Positions 1 to 12,315 of a stretch of DNA of 64,000 bases are shown here, piece after piece. Below the pieces are notes generated by a model. The model worked only from the letters and a program-made list of their open reading frames with translations, ran no database searches and had not been told where the DNA came from. The stretch lies in the NCBI GenBank assembly GCA_907163375.1, contig CAJQUW010007532.1, positions 165,001 to 229,000 of the forward strand, in the 5' to 3' direction. Positions within the stretch are counted from its first letter, which is position 1, and the number at the start of each line of letters is the position of its first letter. The DNA comes from Prostheceraeus crozeri. Its lineage: Eukaryota > Platyhelminthes > Polycladida > Euryleptidae. Made by a program: the position numbers and the translations under genes.

Positions 1-5
1 CATGT

Positions 6-881
6 CAGAGATGGAACCCGGTCACCGGCCGGCCTGTGTTTCAGGCTTTTACTTTTTTAAGTAATCAGCAAATTTATCGCCAAGCAAGAGATTTCTTTGT
101 TTGAGGGACGTCTTTTGACCACTCAGCTGAGCCAATTTAACTTTACTATTATTTGATTTATTAGTTTACATGTTTCAGCATATTGGAAATGATTTTAGTT
201 AACAATTGCATTCATGTTGATTTTGAAAATACCATCAGTCAATCCTCGTTTAATCGGACTGGTATAATTAAGACTTCCGAAAAGAAACATCTTCTCTTTT
301 CCCTCTTGCTGACTACCTACATTACTATTCATTAAGATCCGGATTATTACGAATCATGATGTGCATTTAATTAAGACTCCCGCTGAAACATGTGAATGTT
401 ATTGTGCGTCAACGAGTTACGCAAGAAAATATCATTCTCTTGTTCAACGATGAACAAATACGTGACCACTACGTGACCAAAAGTTAGTTCAAGAATTAGG
501 CCGCATCGGGCACTTATCATATCAATTTTTCGGATAATCAATAATCACGCTTCGATTTATTCTCTATTCCTATCAGTGAAACGCATTCGCACGAAGAGTC
601 CCTTATAAACATTATTTCTGCCTTCTCATCCCAGCAGCGCGCTTTGCATTATATTTGTATGTTAAGCCTATGATTGAAAATATTATTCCGTACAGAACAT
701 TTATCCGTAGGCCTACGGCGTGAACGATCTTGGATCTTGTAGGCCTACTTTGATTTTGAAGTATTTTGAAAGTTTAAATATTAGCCTCATCAGCATTTTA
801 GTGACTTGCTGTTGGTGAGAAAACGGCCTGAGGTTGAACTGTTGCCACCCTGTGCCTGGAAGTTGCCGGTTTCCATCTCTG
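6..881. mobile_element. Non-autonomous hAT-like transposon at the window edge
   Basis: The ends are inverted: CAGAGATGGAACCCGG at the left and the complement of CAGAGATGGAAACCGG at the right. The eight bases after the right end are ctacatgt; the five bases before the left end, where the window starts, are catgt, so an 8-bp target duplication is cut by the window edge. CAG-type ends with an 8-bp duplication are known for the hAT superfamily. The interior of about 876 bp has no transposase-like frame, so it is presumably mobilised in trans. The family is inferred from ends and duplication only. Confidence 0.6.
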
Positions 882-889
882 CTACATGT

Positions 890-1589
890 TACATACAAAC
901 AAGAATTTGTGTTGTGTTTTTATTTTCTCGCCCATTGAACGATTAAACCATCCAGTTTGAAATTCAGTACTGGTAGTTATAGGCAGGAACTAAAATAATA
1001 AATTGCTTCCATATCAAAGAAGTACATGCATGTTCACGTTATAATTTTCAGTAGAATATAATTTCAACAGGAAAAAGATATGAGAAAACATCCTTAAATT
1101 ATCAATGCATACAGACATGATAATGATTTTTTAGGATGTTGAAAACATCATTGAATGATTGAACGTTAATACTTCTTGCAGAAATGTGCTGTTTGAGCCA
1201 AATCCGACATAACAAAATACATTCAAATTTACGTATAAATACGTGCAAAATATTTGAAATGAAAAATTTGCTGGCGTCAGCATCATACGTTGAAATGCCA
1301 GCAGCCAGCAAATTGACCATCCCTGAAAGTAAATAATGAATGAATCTAGACTTCACCTCTCAATGCTTGCGGTTTTCTACAATACTGTTTACGAAATATT
1401 ATGCTGAGAAACATCTATGATTTAATTCCACTTGCTTTAGCTGACTCTGGGCAAGTCGCACAGTAAAACAAGGATGAAAACGCAGAGCAGCCTGCTGTGC
1501 AGTCCTTCAGCTTGTTAAATTGAACTAAATTAAATACTTTATGTAAAGTTTGTTGGATTTCCGTGAATAAAATATTCGAATTTGTCAGG
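890..1589. other. Unassigned AT-rich sequence
   Basis: I see no gene here. Short open frames at 1102-1356 and 1415-1678 (minus) show no recognisable motif; the second overlaps the start of LINE A on the other strand and is best read as a shadow. Confidence 0.5.
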
Positions 1590-3062
1590 ATAATTTCAAT
1601 TCCATTGATTGGGATGATGAGATGAAGCATTTGTCCCTTGATGATGCATGTTACTTCTTTTATTATCATTTGTGGCATGTCCTTTCATTGCTGTCATTAC
1701 TACAGTGTGACCACATCCATAAGACATCAAAAGACAAACCTTGGATTACTAATGTAATTACAGTTTTAATCAATAGGCGTTACAATGCACATCGGGAGAA
1801 AAATTGGCCCCTCTATAGACATTATCATGAAAAGGTACATAAGGATGGGGAAAACGGATGAGTAGCCAAAATGGATCCACATAGAGCATTCTTAAGAGGG
1901 CAACCAGCTCAAAAAAAAGTTCATGAAGATTGGCTTCTTAACTCATCTGAGTCACAGAATGTGACTGAGACATTGGAGAAATTGAATTTTTAATATGCAT
2001 CGATTATGAATTCCCCGGATGACTTTTCCTATAAGAAAAATTTTTCTATTAAGCCTTTGCCTTATACGATACCGCTCTATTTCTCCCAAGAAGAAGCCAT
2101 CCAACTACTTGCTGCTGTAAATCATCACTGCTGATATGATGACATGAAGTATCACTGCTGACATGATACCACCTATTGCTTGGATTAAATTTGCCTCATT
2201 TGTCTCCTCACTATTGTCCATGCTGTGGAAGAAAGCTGATATCACGCATATACCGAAAACAGTTCCGCCCAGTGTTCATGAAACTAGACAGATTTCAAAA
2301 TTACCAATTCCTGAAGTTATCATTGAGAAGAGGGTAATCAAAGCTTACCAGACGGAAATGCTAGACAAGATTGATAAATCTGTTTGGGTTCAAGCCTAAG
2401 AGCTCCACCACCTGTGCTCTGCTCGAAATTGAAAATTGCATTACGTCAAATCTTCACTGCAATGATGTAATAACATGCCATCTATGCGCCATAGGTCTAG
2501 CAAAGGGGTTCGACAAGGTGCATCATGCTTTACTTCGTCAAAAAACGGTCAGACAAAATTTATCAAATTTTCTGATAACTTTTATTGACAACTATCTGTC
2601 TCATCGTTCCCAGAGAGTGAATTGGAGCAACAACTATAGAGGCTACGTGTCGGTTACGAGTGGAATTCCGCAAGAGTGGTCCATTAGTCCATATTTATTT
2701 AACTTCTTTGTCTCAGACTTATGTTTGACAAATAGCAACGGTAATATGCTTGTCAAATATGCGGATAACAACTATTTATGACATAATCAAAAAAAACTCA
2801 ATCGGCACTTCTTTACTACTACCATTCGATTAAGTTAGTTGAATGGAATGCTGCTAACAACATGAAGCTCAATGTTGATAGTTTTTTGCGACGATGCACC
2901 AGGCTGAAATTCAATGATTTGCTATCTCCGACATCCCTGTGAAATCCGAACTCAAGATGTTAGGTGCAACGTTCAATGAGTGTTTGAAGTGGTCTAACCA
3001 TTGTGGTAATACTGCGAAAAAGGCAGTAATTAAATCACTTCCTCTTATCAAGCGGCTTGACC
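1590..3062 (+). mobile_element. LINE A, 5' part (CR1/Jockey-type ORF2 relic)
   Basis: Translations match LINE B of this window piece by piece. The linker after the endonuclease has WDDEMKHLSLDDACYFFY against WDELLHTSDVNSSCEIFY, then KPWITN and RRYNAHREKNW. The reverse transcriptase follows: ISKLPIPEV, the catalytic stretch around FDKVHHALL, SGIPQEW where SGIPQGS is usual, and YADN where YADD is usual. The copy is 5'-truncated (no ORF1 or endonuclease core) and split over several frames, with altered catalytic residues, so it is dead. It stops at about 3040-3062, where the 41-bp minisatellite begins, and resumes at about 5140. CR1/Jockey is the likely superfamily; the clade is not resolved. 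Confidence 0.8.
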
Positions 3063-4229
3063 AGTGGTAATTGGATCATTTCCTCTTATCAAGCGGCTTG
3101 ACCAGTGGTGATTGGATCATTTCCTCTTATCAAGCGGCTTGACCAGTGGTAATTGGATCATTTCCTCTTATCAAGCGGCTTGACCAGTAATAATTGGATC
3201 ATTTCCTCTTATCAAGCGGCTTGACCAGTAATAATTGGATCATTTCCTCTTATCAAGCGGCTTGACCAGTGGTAATTGGATCATTTCCTCTTATCAAGTG
3301 GCTTGACCAGTGGTAATTGGATCATTTCCTCTTATCAAGCGGCTTGACCAGTGGTAATTGGATCATTTCCTCTTATCAAGCGGCTTGACCAGTGGTAATT
3401 GGATCATTTCCTCTTATCAAGCGGCTTGACCAGTGGTGATTGGATTATTTCCTCTTATCAAGTGGCTTGACCAGTGGTGATTGGATCATTTCCTCTTATC
3501 AAGCGGCTTGACCAGTGGTGATTGGATCATTTCCTCTTATCAAGCGGCTTGACCAGTGGTAATTGGATCATTTCCTCTTATCAAGCGGCTTGACCAGTAA
3601 TAATTGGATCATTTCCTCTTATCAAGCGGCTTGACCAGTGGTAATTGGATCATTTCCTCTTATCAAGCGGCTTGACCAGTGGTGATTGGATCATTTCCTC
3701 TTTTCAAGCGGCTTGACCAGTGGTGATTGGATCATTTCCTCTTATCAAGCGGCTTGACCAGTGGTGATTGGATCATTTCCTCTAATCAAGTGGCTTGACC
3801 AGTAATAATTGGATCATTTCCTCTTATCAAGCGGCTTGACCAGTGGTAATTGGATCATTTCCTCTTATCAAGCGGCTTGACCAGTAGTGATTGGATCATT
3901 TCCTCTTATCAAGCGGCTTGACCAGTGGTGATTGGATCATTTCCTCTTATCAAGCGGCTTGAACAGTGGTAATTGGATCATTTCCTCTTATCAAGCGGCT
4001 TGACCAGTAATAATTGGATCATTTCCTCTTATCAAGCGGCTTGACCAGTGGTAATTGGATCATTTCCCCTTATCAAGCGGCTTGACCAGTAATAATTGGA
4101 TCATTTCCTCTTATCAAGCGGCTTGACCAGTGGTAATTGGATCATTTCCTCTTATCAAGCGGCTTGACCAGTGGTGATTGGATCATTTCCCCTTATCAAG
4201 CGGCTTGACCAGTGGTGATTGGATCATTA
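3039..4229. repeat. 41-bp minisatellite, array 1 (about 29-30 units)
   Basis: The unit is 41 bp and includes TTGGATCATTTCCTC and AAGCGGCTTGACCAG. About 29-30 head-to-tail copies differ mainly at a short variable part (ggtaa, ggtga, aataa, agtga) and at AAGCGG versus AAGTGG. The first unit is continuous with the LINE A reading frame. The array ends in ATTACCGTTACTCCGG, exactly as array 2 does at 18554. Confidence 0.97.
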
Positions 4230-5046
4230 CCGTTACTCCGGAGGGGCTTCAGCAGTTTTGTGCTCATTTTGGATGATTGAAACTAGTCCGTGGAAACCTC
4301 GGCTGTGCTCAATGGGTTATCGCCACTTGTAAAGAGAGACCTCGGCTATAGTGATTGAGTCATTTTAACTCATCCAAGGGTTTGAAAGTTTAGATTCGAA
4401 TAAGACCTCCTTAAAATCTGCTTAAGCCTTACTGGTCGGCAAAGTAAGATGGAAGTAACTATTCTTGAAATGCAAGTATCCTAGGGACATTGTAACGAAC
4501 TGTGAGAGGTTTTTCATTATGCTTTATTTTCCGTACTCATATTGTAATAAACTCGTTGAAAGCAAAGAAATAAGAATAACAACGATACAACACGTCTTCA
4601 AATGTGCATTATATAATGCTTCGACCAAACAACAATCATGACATAACGCAATGTAACGTTTGAAGCAAACCGTCACTTTTAGTGTCATATACATGCAAAT
4701 GAAAGATGTGAACGCCATAACACCTGGGAATCAGAAAATGTTTACGACAGGAAAAAACAAATGTGTCAAAAGCAATAGATACATGGCATAACACATAATT
4801 TTATTCCTCAAATTATCCTTCAAAATTCGGGTGGATGCCTAGACACCATGGGAGATGACCCGGTTATTTCTCTCGGTGATTTGGTGACCGAAAAAATGCT
4901 TTGCAGATCAAGCAACAAAGCACATTATCTTCAGAGGATGCCGATAGAGTGTAATAAAAATGCAATTTTAATGCAAAAAACATAGAAATCATTTTAAATT
5001 CTTTATTTCTCATTGAAAAATTAATTCAGCTCACAATCAACACAAT
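4230..5046. repeat. 0.8-kb block following the minisatellite, copy 1
   Basis: This block runs from ACCGTTACTCCGGAGGGG to about CAACACAAT and recurs at 18555-19372 with only scattered differences. No transposase, reverse transcriptase or RNA gene is visible. A minus-strand frame of 64 residues (4524-4718) also exists in copy 2 but differs there by a small indel, so it is not supported as a gene. Array plus block behave as one duplicated or mobile unit. Confidence 0.9.
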
Positions 5047-5139
5047 TAACATTGCGTGTCATAGAATACCATAGAGTGCCATTGAATTTGGTTAATCGGT
5101 CCCTGGTGACCATTTCCCTGGTTCCCCCAATTCCCTAAT

Positions 5140-5590
5140 CACCATCCGAAATATCCTCGAGTATTGTGCTCCACTATTGATTTCTGTACATCAAAAAGAT
5201 ACTGATATATTTGATTTGGCACAAAGACGAGCGCACAGAGCTATATGTGGTACTTCAAGCTGTTTATGTGATAATTTTCTGCCTCTAAACGACCGACGAA
5301 CTATCCTGGCATTTAAGCTATTCTCGCAGTTACTTAGTGATCCTGAACATCCGTTCCATCATTTCAAACCAGACGTGCTTCCTTGTTCTGGCAAATATCG
5401 TGCCCCAAAGTGTGATCTCGCCTTGAGACAAAGATCTTTCCTTCCAATTATTTGTAGACTTGCAAATAGTGGCTTTCTGTGACCTTCTGTTAAAGTATTT
5501 CACCATCAAACGACTGAATGAAATCGTTCAGCCTTGATGACGCTGTTATGTAAATGGTTTTATGCATTTCTTTTTTGGATAAACCGTCAA
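5140..5590 (+). mobile_element. LINE A, 3' part (C-terminal end of ORF2)
   Basis: The translation restarts with IRNILEYCAPLL and continues in 5177-5482 with RRAHRAICG, NFLPLNDRR, DPEHPFHHFKPD and LRQRSFLPI. This matches the C-terminus of LINE B (NRAHRIICG, NFLPLEYRR, DEDHPLHCLAPE, MRQQSFLLS). Compared with LINE B, roughly 15 residues of coding sequence are missing between the end of part 1 and this restart, where the minisatellite and its block lie. About 100 bp of 3' untranslated sequence follow before the next element. Confidence 0.8.
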
Positions 5591-5595
5591 ATTTA

Positions 5596-7138
5596 CAGTG
5601 ATGATCATAAAAAGTGGACCGCCTGAATTTTATCCCACTTTCGCATCAAATTTTGTCAATAATAGGTACACATTTGGCAGAAAAATAAAATAAAAGCCGA
5701 AATAAAATTTCTGTTGTTGTTCAGTGGCTCTGGAGAGTCCCTTGGTCCTTAACAGGGCCAATGGTAGGTTCACTGGTGGTCACTAATATTTCGCAACCTC
5801 AACAGAAAGTTCAATCACTTAATCGAATCCGGAAAGGCATGCTTTCGATCAGGCGATTGATCACTACTTCATCTAAACTCTCCCGCTCTTGCTTTAACGT
5901 CGAGAAAGACCATCTCCAGTAGGAATTAATCGACTCACACCGCACTCAGTGAATGTGCCTTTTTGCAAATCCATCGAAATCATGTTATCCCTTTGGATAT
6001 AGAGTTCAATTCGACCATTCATCCATATCGCAGCCCAAATAAAGAATCTTCCACCTCCTTGATTCGCACGTAATGTCAAATGATCAGGAATTGCGTCACC
6101 TGACTTCATCCAAACTCTCAAACGGCCATTACGATCTCGGAGACATGCAGAAGCTTCATCAATCCAAACTGCCATTGAGAAAGCCAGTGGCAGTGCTTAG
6201 CACCCGCTTCAGCCAGCTCTAGCTCTCGTGATTGGTGGTCAGTTCTACAGGTGGTCTCTTACAGCTTATAAGTGCTCACTTTTCAGACGACGTATACGAC
6301 GACCGATACGGCAGAAACCGTCGACTTCTGATGTGAACTCCTTAACAAACAGGAAAAAGCGGGACCGTTTCTTACCAAAAGCGAATAGGTCTAATCATCC
6401 GAGCTGTTTGAAAGCTTGTCTTTCCTTTCCGACCGGATTCCAACTTTTTTAGGAAGGGAGAAAAATAGTTTTCTACCTTTGGATGGTGGTCTTTGGGACA
6501 GCTATGTACTTTTCGGCAAATCGGCCGTTCGGACTGTCCTTCTGACAACAGAGTAGAAACTTTGCCCTTTAAAAACACTTTCGCAAACTTCGACTCAGTA
6601 TTCGGAATGACGAATCATCGACTCATGAATTTTCAAAACCGAATGCTTACAACTTATCTGGGCCAACCAACACTTGATTTGGATGTGTATAGCAGACGTC
6701 TAGACAACAAAGATATTGAAAGCTTGAAAATGACCTCGTTAGCGCCAAAAAGATGTAAACAACTTTTCAACAGCATTCAGAAACAGTAAATTATGCAATA
6801 ATTTTGGAACATCATGACTTCTCTAAAAGTGCACCGATTTCGACGAGAAACACATCAAAAGAATGCTCAGAGCCCTTTCACCTCGTGTTTGATTCATTGT
6901 CATGCTCACATGTTTTCATATTGAAAAATTGAAATTTCTAAAAGTAGCGATTTTCACATTTTGACCTCTGTCCTCTTTAAATAATGACGGATGCAGATCT
7001 ATAGTGGCTCATTGAATAGTTGAGAACATAAGCTCTTCAATGGTGCATAGTTTGTCAATGTAAAATGAGATTGAATGGCAGGAGAATCGTTAGAAGTTTG
7101 GCACATTTTAGGTGGTCCGTGTTTTACAATCATCTCTG
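5596..7138 (-). mobile_element. Tc1/mariner-like element, decayed
   Basis: The left end CAGTGATGATCATAAAAAG follows TA. The right end is its imperfect inverted copy (GGTGGTCCGTGTTTTACAAT, then CATCTCTG). The length of 1.54 kb is ordinary for this superfamily. A transposase fragment lies on the minus strand inside. The left terminal sequence resembles that of the Tc1 element at 33657 (both contain CATAAAAAGTGGA), so the two may be related. The right flank is TG rather than TA, which fits decay. About 1 kb on the right has no recognisable coding sequence. Confidence 0.7.
5894..6175 (-). pseudogene. Tc1-like transposase fragment (first catalytic region)
   Basis: This 93-residue frame reads VWIDEASACL, then GRLRVWMKSGD, then GGGRFFIWAAIWMNGR and LYIQRDN. 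It follows the Tc1 family order around the first catalytic aspartate (usually F-T-D-E-S), the R-V-W-R segment and the GGGSVMVWG segment. D5 of WIDE is the presumed first catalytic residue. The helix-turn-helix part and the second and third acidic residues were not found in readable form, so this is a broken gene. Confidence 0.7.
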
Positions 7139-9271
7139 TGGTATCTCATTTAGTGGTTTTGAGTGTTACGCTCCTCTTAAGATGGATGAATAGAGGCTCC
7201 ACGTCGTTGAAATGCGGTGCTTGGGTTGATGCAGGGCTACCACAGATATCTATTTGCGTGTGAGTTTGTCAGGAGCGGACAAAATCCTATCCCAGCTATT
7301 GTATGCTATGATAGTAAGCGATAGAGATTGACATAGATATTCGTCTCTCTTTGACTTGCGTGATTGGCTGACAGCGCGCGCTTTGCAGATAAAAGTCTTA
7401 TCATAGAACCCACGAACGTCAGCGGTCGGATTGCAGGCAGGCCTGTCAAATGAAAAGTCTGCATCTTTGACTCAACTTTCCTCCGTGATAAATTCGTCAA
7501 ATGGAAACATAATTCACACCATTCGACTCTCTACGATCTGAATTTACTGACTGTGTACCTTTAATGTGGTGTCAATCTTCTGCTTCGTTAGAATTCAGGA
7601 TTGAATTTGCATTACGTTCAATGGAAAACTGATCTTCTTGTCCCTCGAGACTAGTTCTGGCCGTAACCTGAGGTAAGTCATCTTTGGACCCAAACACTCA
7701 GACAAGGCAATTTATCTCTATGGTTGGGTCAGACTTTGATGTTCATTTGTATTATGTTTCATTATGTATAGAAAATGTTCACGTACATCAGACGTTGAGA
7801 AGACAAGATGCTCTCGAAGCTGAAATCTCATTGGTGCCAACGTTTCCCCCTCCTTTCTCATATTCACTATACATTGCCGTTCGACGACAAAACCTCGCAA
7901 GCTTCACAGAATACTGCTTACGATGCGAGCTCATTAATGCGCATTCATTGATCAACTTGCTAAAGCTTTGGCCGTGTTGAGACTTCACGAATATCACGTT
8001 TCATTGAAGGAACTTGTTTCTTACATCACACAAATTCAACATCAGCACCTGTAATGATCGTGAAAAGACAATCAATGCCTTGTTTTGATCAACCATGGTT
8101 GTCATTTAATAATGTAATACACTAATTAAGTTGAATGTGTTATTGAATGACATAATGGATAATATGCAATTTTATCGATACCTAAACACGTGTGCATCAA
8201 ACAACGCCCTCAGAAATTTTGCGAATCAAGTTGTCGGATAACATCCATAAAACATCAGTTTTCTCTTTCGCCCGAAGATACTATGTGCCACTTATCTAAT
8301 GAAATATCTTAATATACATGTAAATATGATTTAATTAGACACAACTGTTTTATGAAATATCTCATTTTGACATAATCGAAAGTGCGTTGAGATTATAATC
8401 AAATGCAAGCTAAATCACTGGAAGAATAATTTTCCATTATCAGTATAGAAGATTGCACCGCAACTTTTACGCAATATTGATGCAATGTTTCGTGAAACGA
8501 GCGTGAAGATGGATTTAAGGCACTTTTACTGTTGTAAAAACCTAAAACGGCATTATTATTGCAAAACAAGCTCTTGTGATTAAGTATTCTAAGCCTGATC
8601 TGTGTGTTCAAAAGGATTTTATCTACTCCCTGTCTTTGCCTTGGTAACTTTATCTTTATCTATTTTTTTTAATTAATTAATTAATTTTTTTAATTTATTA
8701 TTTACCTGTCTTTTGCTTTTTTTCTTGTTTTATTTGTACATACTTAGTATACTTTTCCTTTTCCTTAATGTTTTTAGTATAACTTCATTTGACTTCGTAT
8801 TTTCTAGCTGTCGCAATTACTGCTTTTTGTAAAATTCACTTCGTCTTAATTGCACCTTGAGTTGTAGATATCTATTCCACCACCTTCCGTCCGCAAATTG
8901 TGTCACGTTGTGTGCAGAATGTCTTTGAATCGTGTTAACAGTCAATAGCAGTGTGCATCATGCGTTCATTTCCAGTGTATCCACCATAAAGAGAACTGGA
9001 CGAAAGATCTCGTGGAAATAAAATGAAGAACCTACTTGTGGTATTTTTAAAATGATTCTTTATCATTTATTCATTTCTTCCCAATCTAAACAGATTACGC
9101 GACTGAAACATGAATGATACCTCAATATTCTTACGTGTTTCACGTTATGTTGACAGTATTCAGGAAACACATCGTTTTCACTTGAGTTTTCCATCACCCA
9201 AGTAGCATAGAAAGTAATGTTCATATCGTGCACACGCAAATTGAACGAAGATTTAAATTGTATGCGCTACA
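7139..9271. other. Unassigned sequence
   Basis: Nothing supportable is seen. Open frames of 60-98 residues at 7306-7500, 7684-7980 and 8399-8611 lack motifs and overlap on both strands. A T/A-rich run with repeated TTAATTAA lies near 8656-8700 and is plain low complexity. Confidence 0.5.
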
Positions 9272-10866
9272 CAGGGCTGCCACTCTTATCAAAAATATAA
9301 GCCGGAAAGTCATATCGGAATGGGCCCCCTAAAATACTTAGCTGCGGGCCCCTCAACGTAAGAAACTTACGATCATTCGATATTACACAACCCGGAAGTT
9401 TTGAAAGCGTTCAGGCAGAAGCTTGGTCTGTTCTAATCAGGATATTTCTGATTCCTCATAGTCAGCAAGCAATAAGTGGCGCAAACAAATCATCAGTTTT
9501 AAAAAGGTGCACTGGAATGCATGACTCGAGCAGCCAGTCAGCTACTATTTTTAGAAGAACTGTTTTCGAAGGTTATACAGAGCGCACTACAAAACCTCAT
9601 ACCCCAAACGCAAAATCAGCAAGAAGCTATTGAGCGCTTGATGATTTCAGCTCGATGTAAAGACTGTATATCATCGAATAAGCTACATGTAGGACTAAGG
9701 ATAACTTTACTTAACTGTTTCAAAGACAACTTTCCTCATTTCGTTCAAAAATTTGAGTCAAATTTAAAATGCAGTCTTCTCGTGCAGCTCTGTCATTTTC
9801 TGTTAATCGTGCCCCATCTTTAGTGTGGAGAATATTCATGAGACAACTGGGAACTGCTGTTCAGCTATTCGACATTTGAAAGACTGCATGAGCGGAGCTG
9901 TCTGGTCACAGCAAATATTTTCATACAAAATCTATGGATCAGCGCGGTGTAATTGTTATGTCAGGCATTTCCTTAAGCCATTTTTCTTTCGAGAAACCGA
10001 GAATGTGTGGTAAAATCTTCCTTTCCATGCTGTGTAAGGATACCAAATGTCACTGAAGATAGGAGCATCTTCATGCCAGCGCACTACTACAGATCCATCG
10101 TAAATTATTTAAACAGCAATTTTCCTATTTCTTTGACTGACTGTCATGGGAGCCTTTGGAATGCCTTCCGATACCATCAGATTTAATGCCTTCTGACTTT
10201 TTTCTATTGTGCACGTTTAAGAGATGGTGCAACAGTCATCCTATGCATTTAGATAAACTGGAAAAAACTTTGCACCGTTTTTTCCAATAGGGTAATGAAC
10301 TGATGACGGCTGAAAAACCAAAAACGCTTACAGTTCAGACTGAATATACTTCATCAGTGCTTGTAGCTCCGGCAATGATTCAAATCAAACCTTGTTCTCA
10401 TATCCTGTATTGCAGACATATGTAATAAAAAAACAACGATATGTTTAAGAACAACTTTTGGATTTCAAGCAAGATTATGACAGCTATTTGATTAACGTTG
10501 TGCCGTCATGGTTTAAATAAACGCAACATCAGCACGCAAAAGGAAATTTTTACTTCTTCAGTTGCTTGCGAGATTTCAGTTTTCATTGTTGTCTTCGATG
10601 AAATTTGGCCGCTTTTGCAGCAAGTGATCGTACAAATTATTCCTTCGTCACTCCCCTGTGTTTCCGAAACTTTTCAATAGATTTGTTTCATGTTTTTTTT
10701 GGTAGACGCTTCTTTGGAGAGCATCAAAACAATCAAGACTCAATTCATAATCTACACCGGTAACGTGCTACAACTTTTTCGTCAAGCGTTCCCAACTAAA
10801 TTTCTTTCTTCTTTCGAAACCTTGATTACCGGAATTCCGGTTAAAACCGGAAGAGTGGCAGCCCTG
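9272..10866. mobile_element. Probable hAT-like element, decayed
   Basis: CAGGGCTGCCACTCTTATC at the left is matched by AAGAGTGGCAGCCCTG at the right. The 16 outer bases are a perfect inverted pair, and CCGGAA-type motifs follow on both sides. The flanking 8-mers (gcgctaca and gctataat) do not match, so the two ends may belong to different insertions or the duplication has decayed. The interior has no hAT transposase I can recognise; frames at 9521-9823 and 9825-10013 are unidentified. Confidence 0.5.
10130..10295 (+). pseudogene. Possible mariner transposase relic
   Basis: One frame reads WEPLECLPIPSDLMPSDFFL, then CTFKRW and LDKLEKTLHRFF. This resembles the mariner stretch around the third catalytic aspartate (HPPYSPDLAPSDFFLF, then LK, and a helical EELKEAVEEFF segment). 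Stops bound it closely and no other transposase part is readable. The match is short, so the call is tentative. Confidence 0.3.
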
Positions 10867-10886
10867 GCTATAATAAAAGCAGTTCG

Positions 10887-11210
10887 GGTTGGCAGGCAAC
10901 ATTTGGGTCGGGTTCGGGTTGCTTTCAGGCAGTTTCGACGTCGGAATCGAGACGGGTTGGCAGGCAACATTCGGGCTCGGGTTGCTTTCAGGCAGTTTCG
11001 AGGTCGGAATCGAGTCGGGTTGGCAGGCAACATTCGGGTCGGGTCGGGTTCGGGTTGCTTTCAGGCAATTTCGAGGTCAGAATCGAGACGGGTTGGCAGG
11101 CAACATTCGGGCTCGGGTTGCTTTCAGGCAGTTTCGAGGTCGGAATCGAGTCGGGTTGACAGGCAACATTCGGGTCGGGTTCGGGGTCTTGGACTTTTTC
11201 GGGTTGGGTT
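10887..11210. repeat. GC-rich minisatellite with alternating unit types
   Basis: Four full units and a partial fifth each start GGTTGGCAGGCAACATT and contain TTGCTTTCAGGCA. Units ending GAATCGAGACG (about 68-73 bp) alternate with units of about 63 bp ending GAATCGAGTCG, giving a dimeric higher-order repeat of about 130-136 bp. The block is open in several frames on both strands, which explains the long overlapping frames at 10690-11271. It begins about 20 bp after the presumed hAT end. Confidence 0.9.
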
Positions 11211-12307
11211 GAAGCTAATTTTTGGGACCACTGCACACCTACATGCATGTCGCTATGTCAACACTCAATAGAAATTTTATTTGTTCTCAATAAAAAGCCT
11301 GTTTGCGTGAGTACGCCCCATCCCCCGCCGCGTTTGGTGTGAATGGAATTTTTCACTCCAGTTCTGAGTTACAGTCAGTTCCATACTTCAAACGTCCATG
11401 TCTAAATCAATTTTCATAGAGAATAATCTGAGCTTATAATTCGAGATAGAAAAGAGATGCCTTGTACAAATCGTTGTCAGTTTCTGTATCCGTTCCGCAA
11501 AATCACACACGCAGTTCAATTATTCACGTTTTTACAGATCATTCATTATTTACTGAAATTCCAGCTTTCCTCTCAACTCAGGTCATTTTCAATGCTAATT
11601 TCACATCGGAATTCTGTTTAATAGTTTTGAAACCATTTAATTTGTTTGTCATTTGTATATTCAAATGCAGGAATTTCCAGCAGAAATTATTATATTGAAA
11701 GTAAATTGCCTTGAACGATGACAACGCCGAATTCTAATCAAATGATTGGTGGAAATATTATTCCCATGTCTATTTGTAGATGACATGGGAGCGACGAGGC
11801 AATTTGGGATAATTTCATTGAATCGTTGGAGGGATTGATGCTGAGAATCGGATTCATCAGAAATATTCGTTCAAAATGTCAACAATAAACAATTCGCAAC
11901 GTCAATGCTATCAAGTCTTCAATCCGTAGAATTTTCTTGTCTTACAAATCCATCCTCCTCGCAAAGTAAATGTTCCCGGTTGCAGTTAACATTCCTATGT
12001 TTTATTGTTTGAAAAGGAAATTTCGCTGCTATTTTATTGGATGAAGAGCCTAGAAAATCCGCCAATATGGTTATTTAATTGTTTCTTTGGATATTGCCAT
12101 CGGAGCAATAGTCGGTTGCCAGCAGATATTCATGTTATTCAGCCAATGTTTGAACGACCATCTTTCGACCAGAGACCATTGATGTAGGAGGTTAGGAGGA
12201 TAACGGATTTCCCTCAATTGAAGACGCCTCTCTCCCAGACAAGCAAGCGCGATAGGGGGACGTGTGGCCGCTAACGAAAGGACTGTTTGACACTCATTTA
12301 GATGAAA
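11211..12307. other. Unassigned AT-rich sequence
   Basis: No gene or repeat is recognised. Frames at 11462-11698 and 12005-12187 are hydrophobic AT-rich translations without motifs. Confidence 0.5.
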
Positions 12308-12315
12308 ATCTTAGC

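Noticed and set aside
3039-4229. Regular 41-bp repeats looked like a CRISPR array
   Set aside because: There are no unique spacers; the whole 41-bp unit repeats, and the context is an animal genome with LINEs and SINEs.
8640-8760. A T-rich region as a possible origin or matrix attachment site
   Set aside because: It is simple low-complexity sequence; nothing specific supports a function.
10690-11271. A 193-codon plus-strand frame and overlapping frames on both strands
   Set aside because: They are produced by the GC-rich minisatellite, which is open in several frames; there is no motif, and the translation is a simple repeat.
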